Shown here: positions 63,615 through 64,000 of the stretch, in pieces
How the letters are laid out: each line of letters starts with the position of its first letter
Numbering within the stretch: position 1 is the first letter of the stretch
From: Bacteroidota bacterium
GTDB lineage: Bacteria > Bacteroidota > Ignavibacteria > Kryptoniales > JAKASW01
Direction: 5' to 3'
NCBI GenBank assembly: GCA_021789975.1
Contig: JAJYIT010000012.1
Span: forward strand, 43,145 to 107,144
Length of the DNA: 64,000 nucleotides
Notes under the pieces: model-generated
The model's database searches: none
Told to the model about the DNA's origin: nothing
Seen by the model: the letters and a program-made list of their open reading frames with translations, nothing else
Program-made: the position numbers and the translations under genes

Positions 63615-64000
63615 TCATATTCTCATTCTCAGCCCGAGATCTGCCGTCATGCCGTAGAGTTGCTCCGAGCTTGGGAAAGAGGATCCTTGGTTGTTGTATA
63701 TGTACGGTTCGCCATTAATGTTATTAAGATCTAGATAGACCTGGAGGCCGCTCCAAGGAATGTCTTGCTTAACTTGAGCGTCCCACTCCAGGTATTGAGT
63801 CTCGTTTGAACGCAGCTCTGGCCAGAAGTTATACGCCTGAAAGATATTGCCGTTGTAAAGCATGGAGACGCGAGCGATGCTGTCCCAGATTTCGTTGAAA
63901 TTGGCAGGTAAGAAAAAAGCCCAAGGCGAAGTAAATTCTGAGAAAAACAAACTCTCATATTCATTTAACTCAGGAAGGTACAAGCGCCATGGGCAAGAAG
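63615..64000 (-). CDS. TonB-dependent receptor, C-terminal part (truncated by window edge)
   Basis: Open in frame to the last base of the window, so the 5' part lies beyond it. About 128 residues are visible, ending with the pattern of a TonB receptor barrel: WDAQVKQDIPWSGLQVYLDLNNINGEPY, then LYGMTADLGLRMRI with an aromatic-poor but hydrophobic final strand. It lies 208 bp upstream of the beta-helix protein gene on the same strand; the two may form one surface system. Identification rests on the barrel end only. Confidence 0.65.
   Translation of the reverse strand, partial: SCPWRLYLPELNEYESLFFSEFTSPWAFFLPANFNEIWDSIARVSMLYNGNIFQAYNFWPELRSNETQYLEWDAQVKQDIPWSGLQVYLDLNNINGEPYIYNNQGSSFPSSEQLYGMTADLGLRMRI

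Overview
The window looks like a chromosomal segment of a Gram-negative member of the Bacteroidota/Chlorobiota (FCB) superphylum, most likely an Ignavibacteria-like lineage. The signs are a secreted protein with a type IX secretion (Por) C-terminal sorting domain, GldA/GldF/GldG homologues, SusC-style TonB-dependent receptors with a carboxypeptidase-regulatory-like N-terminal domain, a DUF4249 lipoprotein, a GWxTD protein, a sortilin-like Asp-box exoprotein and a DUF5683 protein. Several promoters match the ordinary sigma-70 TTGACA-17-TATAAT pattern rather than the divergent Bacteroides type. The exact taxon is inference.

Layout. 1-11128 (+) is a long chain of mostly overlapping housekeeping genes: a truncated cation-diffusion transporter, AlaX-type editing protein, acylphosphatase, ispF, a degenerate PHP-domain protein, lnt, threonine aldolase, thioesterase, trpE, trpG, a LOG-family protein and a lytic transglycosylase. 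11237-20010 (+) holds a DUF123 protein, a large Asp-box exoprotein and a GWxTD / DUF4249 lipoprotein / TonB-receptor group. 20530-25377 (+) is a thiamine salvage operon: TPP riboswitch, TonB receptor, thiamine pyrophosphokinase and a sodium:solute symporter that is therefore a candidate thiamine transporter. 25424-28193 (-) is parA-parB-ridA-DUF5683. 28729-31601 (+) is an HdrD-like membrane Fe-S reductase and a secreted protein. 31577-35705 (-) is gldA-gldF-gldG-DUF4340. 35767-44799 (+) is an ECF sigma factor, its zinc-finger anti-sigma, a small CnrX/Spy-like periplasmic protein, one membrane-fusion adaptor and two tandem RND pumps.

45190-55285 (-) is the most unusual part: an eight-gene cluster, six genes of it joined by 4-8 nt overlaps. 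It encodes a nucleotidyltransferase-fold protein, two B12-binding radical SAM enzymes, two paralogous methyltransferases, a sulfotransferase-methyltransferase fusion, a GT9 glycosyltransferase and a polytopic GT87-like glycosyltransferase with a propeller-like tail. It looks like a dedicated pathway for a methylated, probably sulfated glycoconjugate; the product is unknown. 55566-60668 holds kbl, nfo, anmK and a MarR-controlled yceI / flavin reductase operon with a clear promoter and paired operators. 60859-61014 holds tRNA-Gly and tRNA-Val. 61625-64000 (-) holds a T9SS-exported beta-helix protein and the 3' end of a TonB receptor.

Non-coding structure is notable. Five back-to-back hairpins fill the convergent gap at 44977-45154. 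A 30-bp pair of palindromes sits exactly inside the T-loop of a duplicated tRNA-Val 3' end (61090-61149). A densely self-complementary stretch lies at 61451-61616, and a 143-bp element with inverted ends lies between parA and the Fe-S gene. Several of the hairpins share a GCC-NNN-GGC tip, which suggests a family of small palindromic repeats in this genome.
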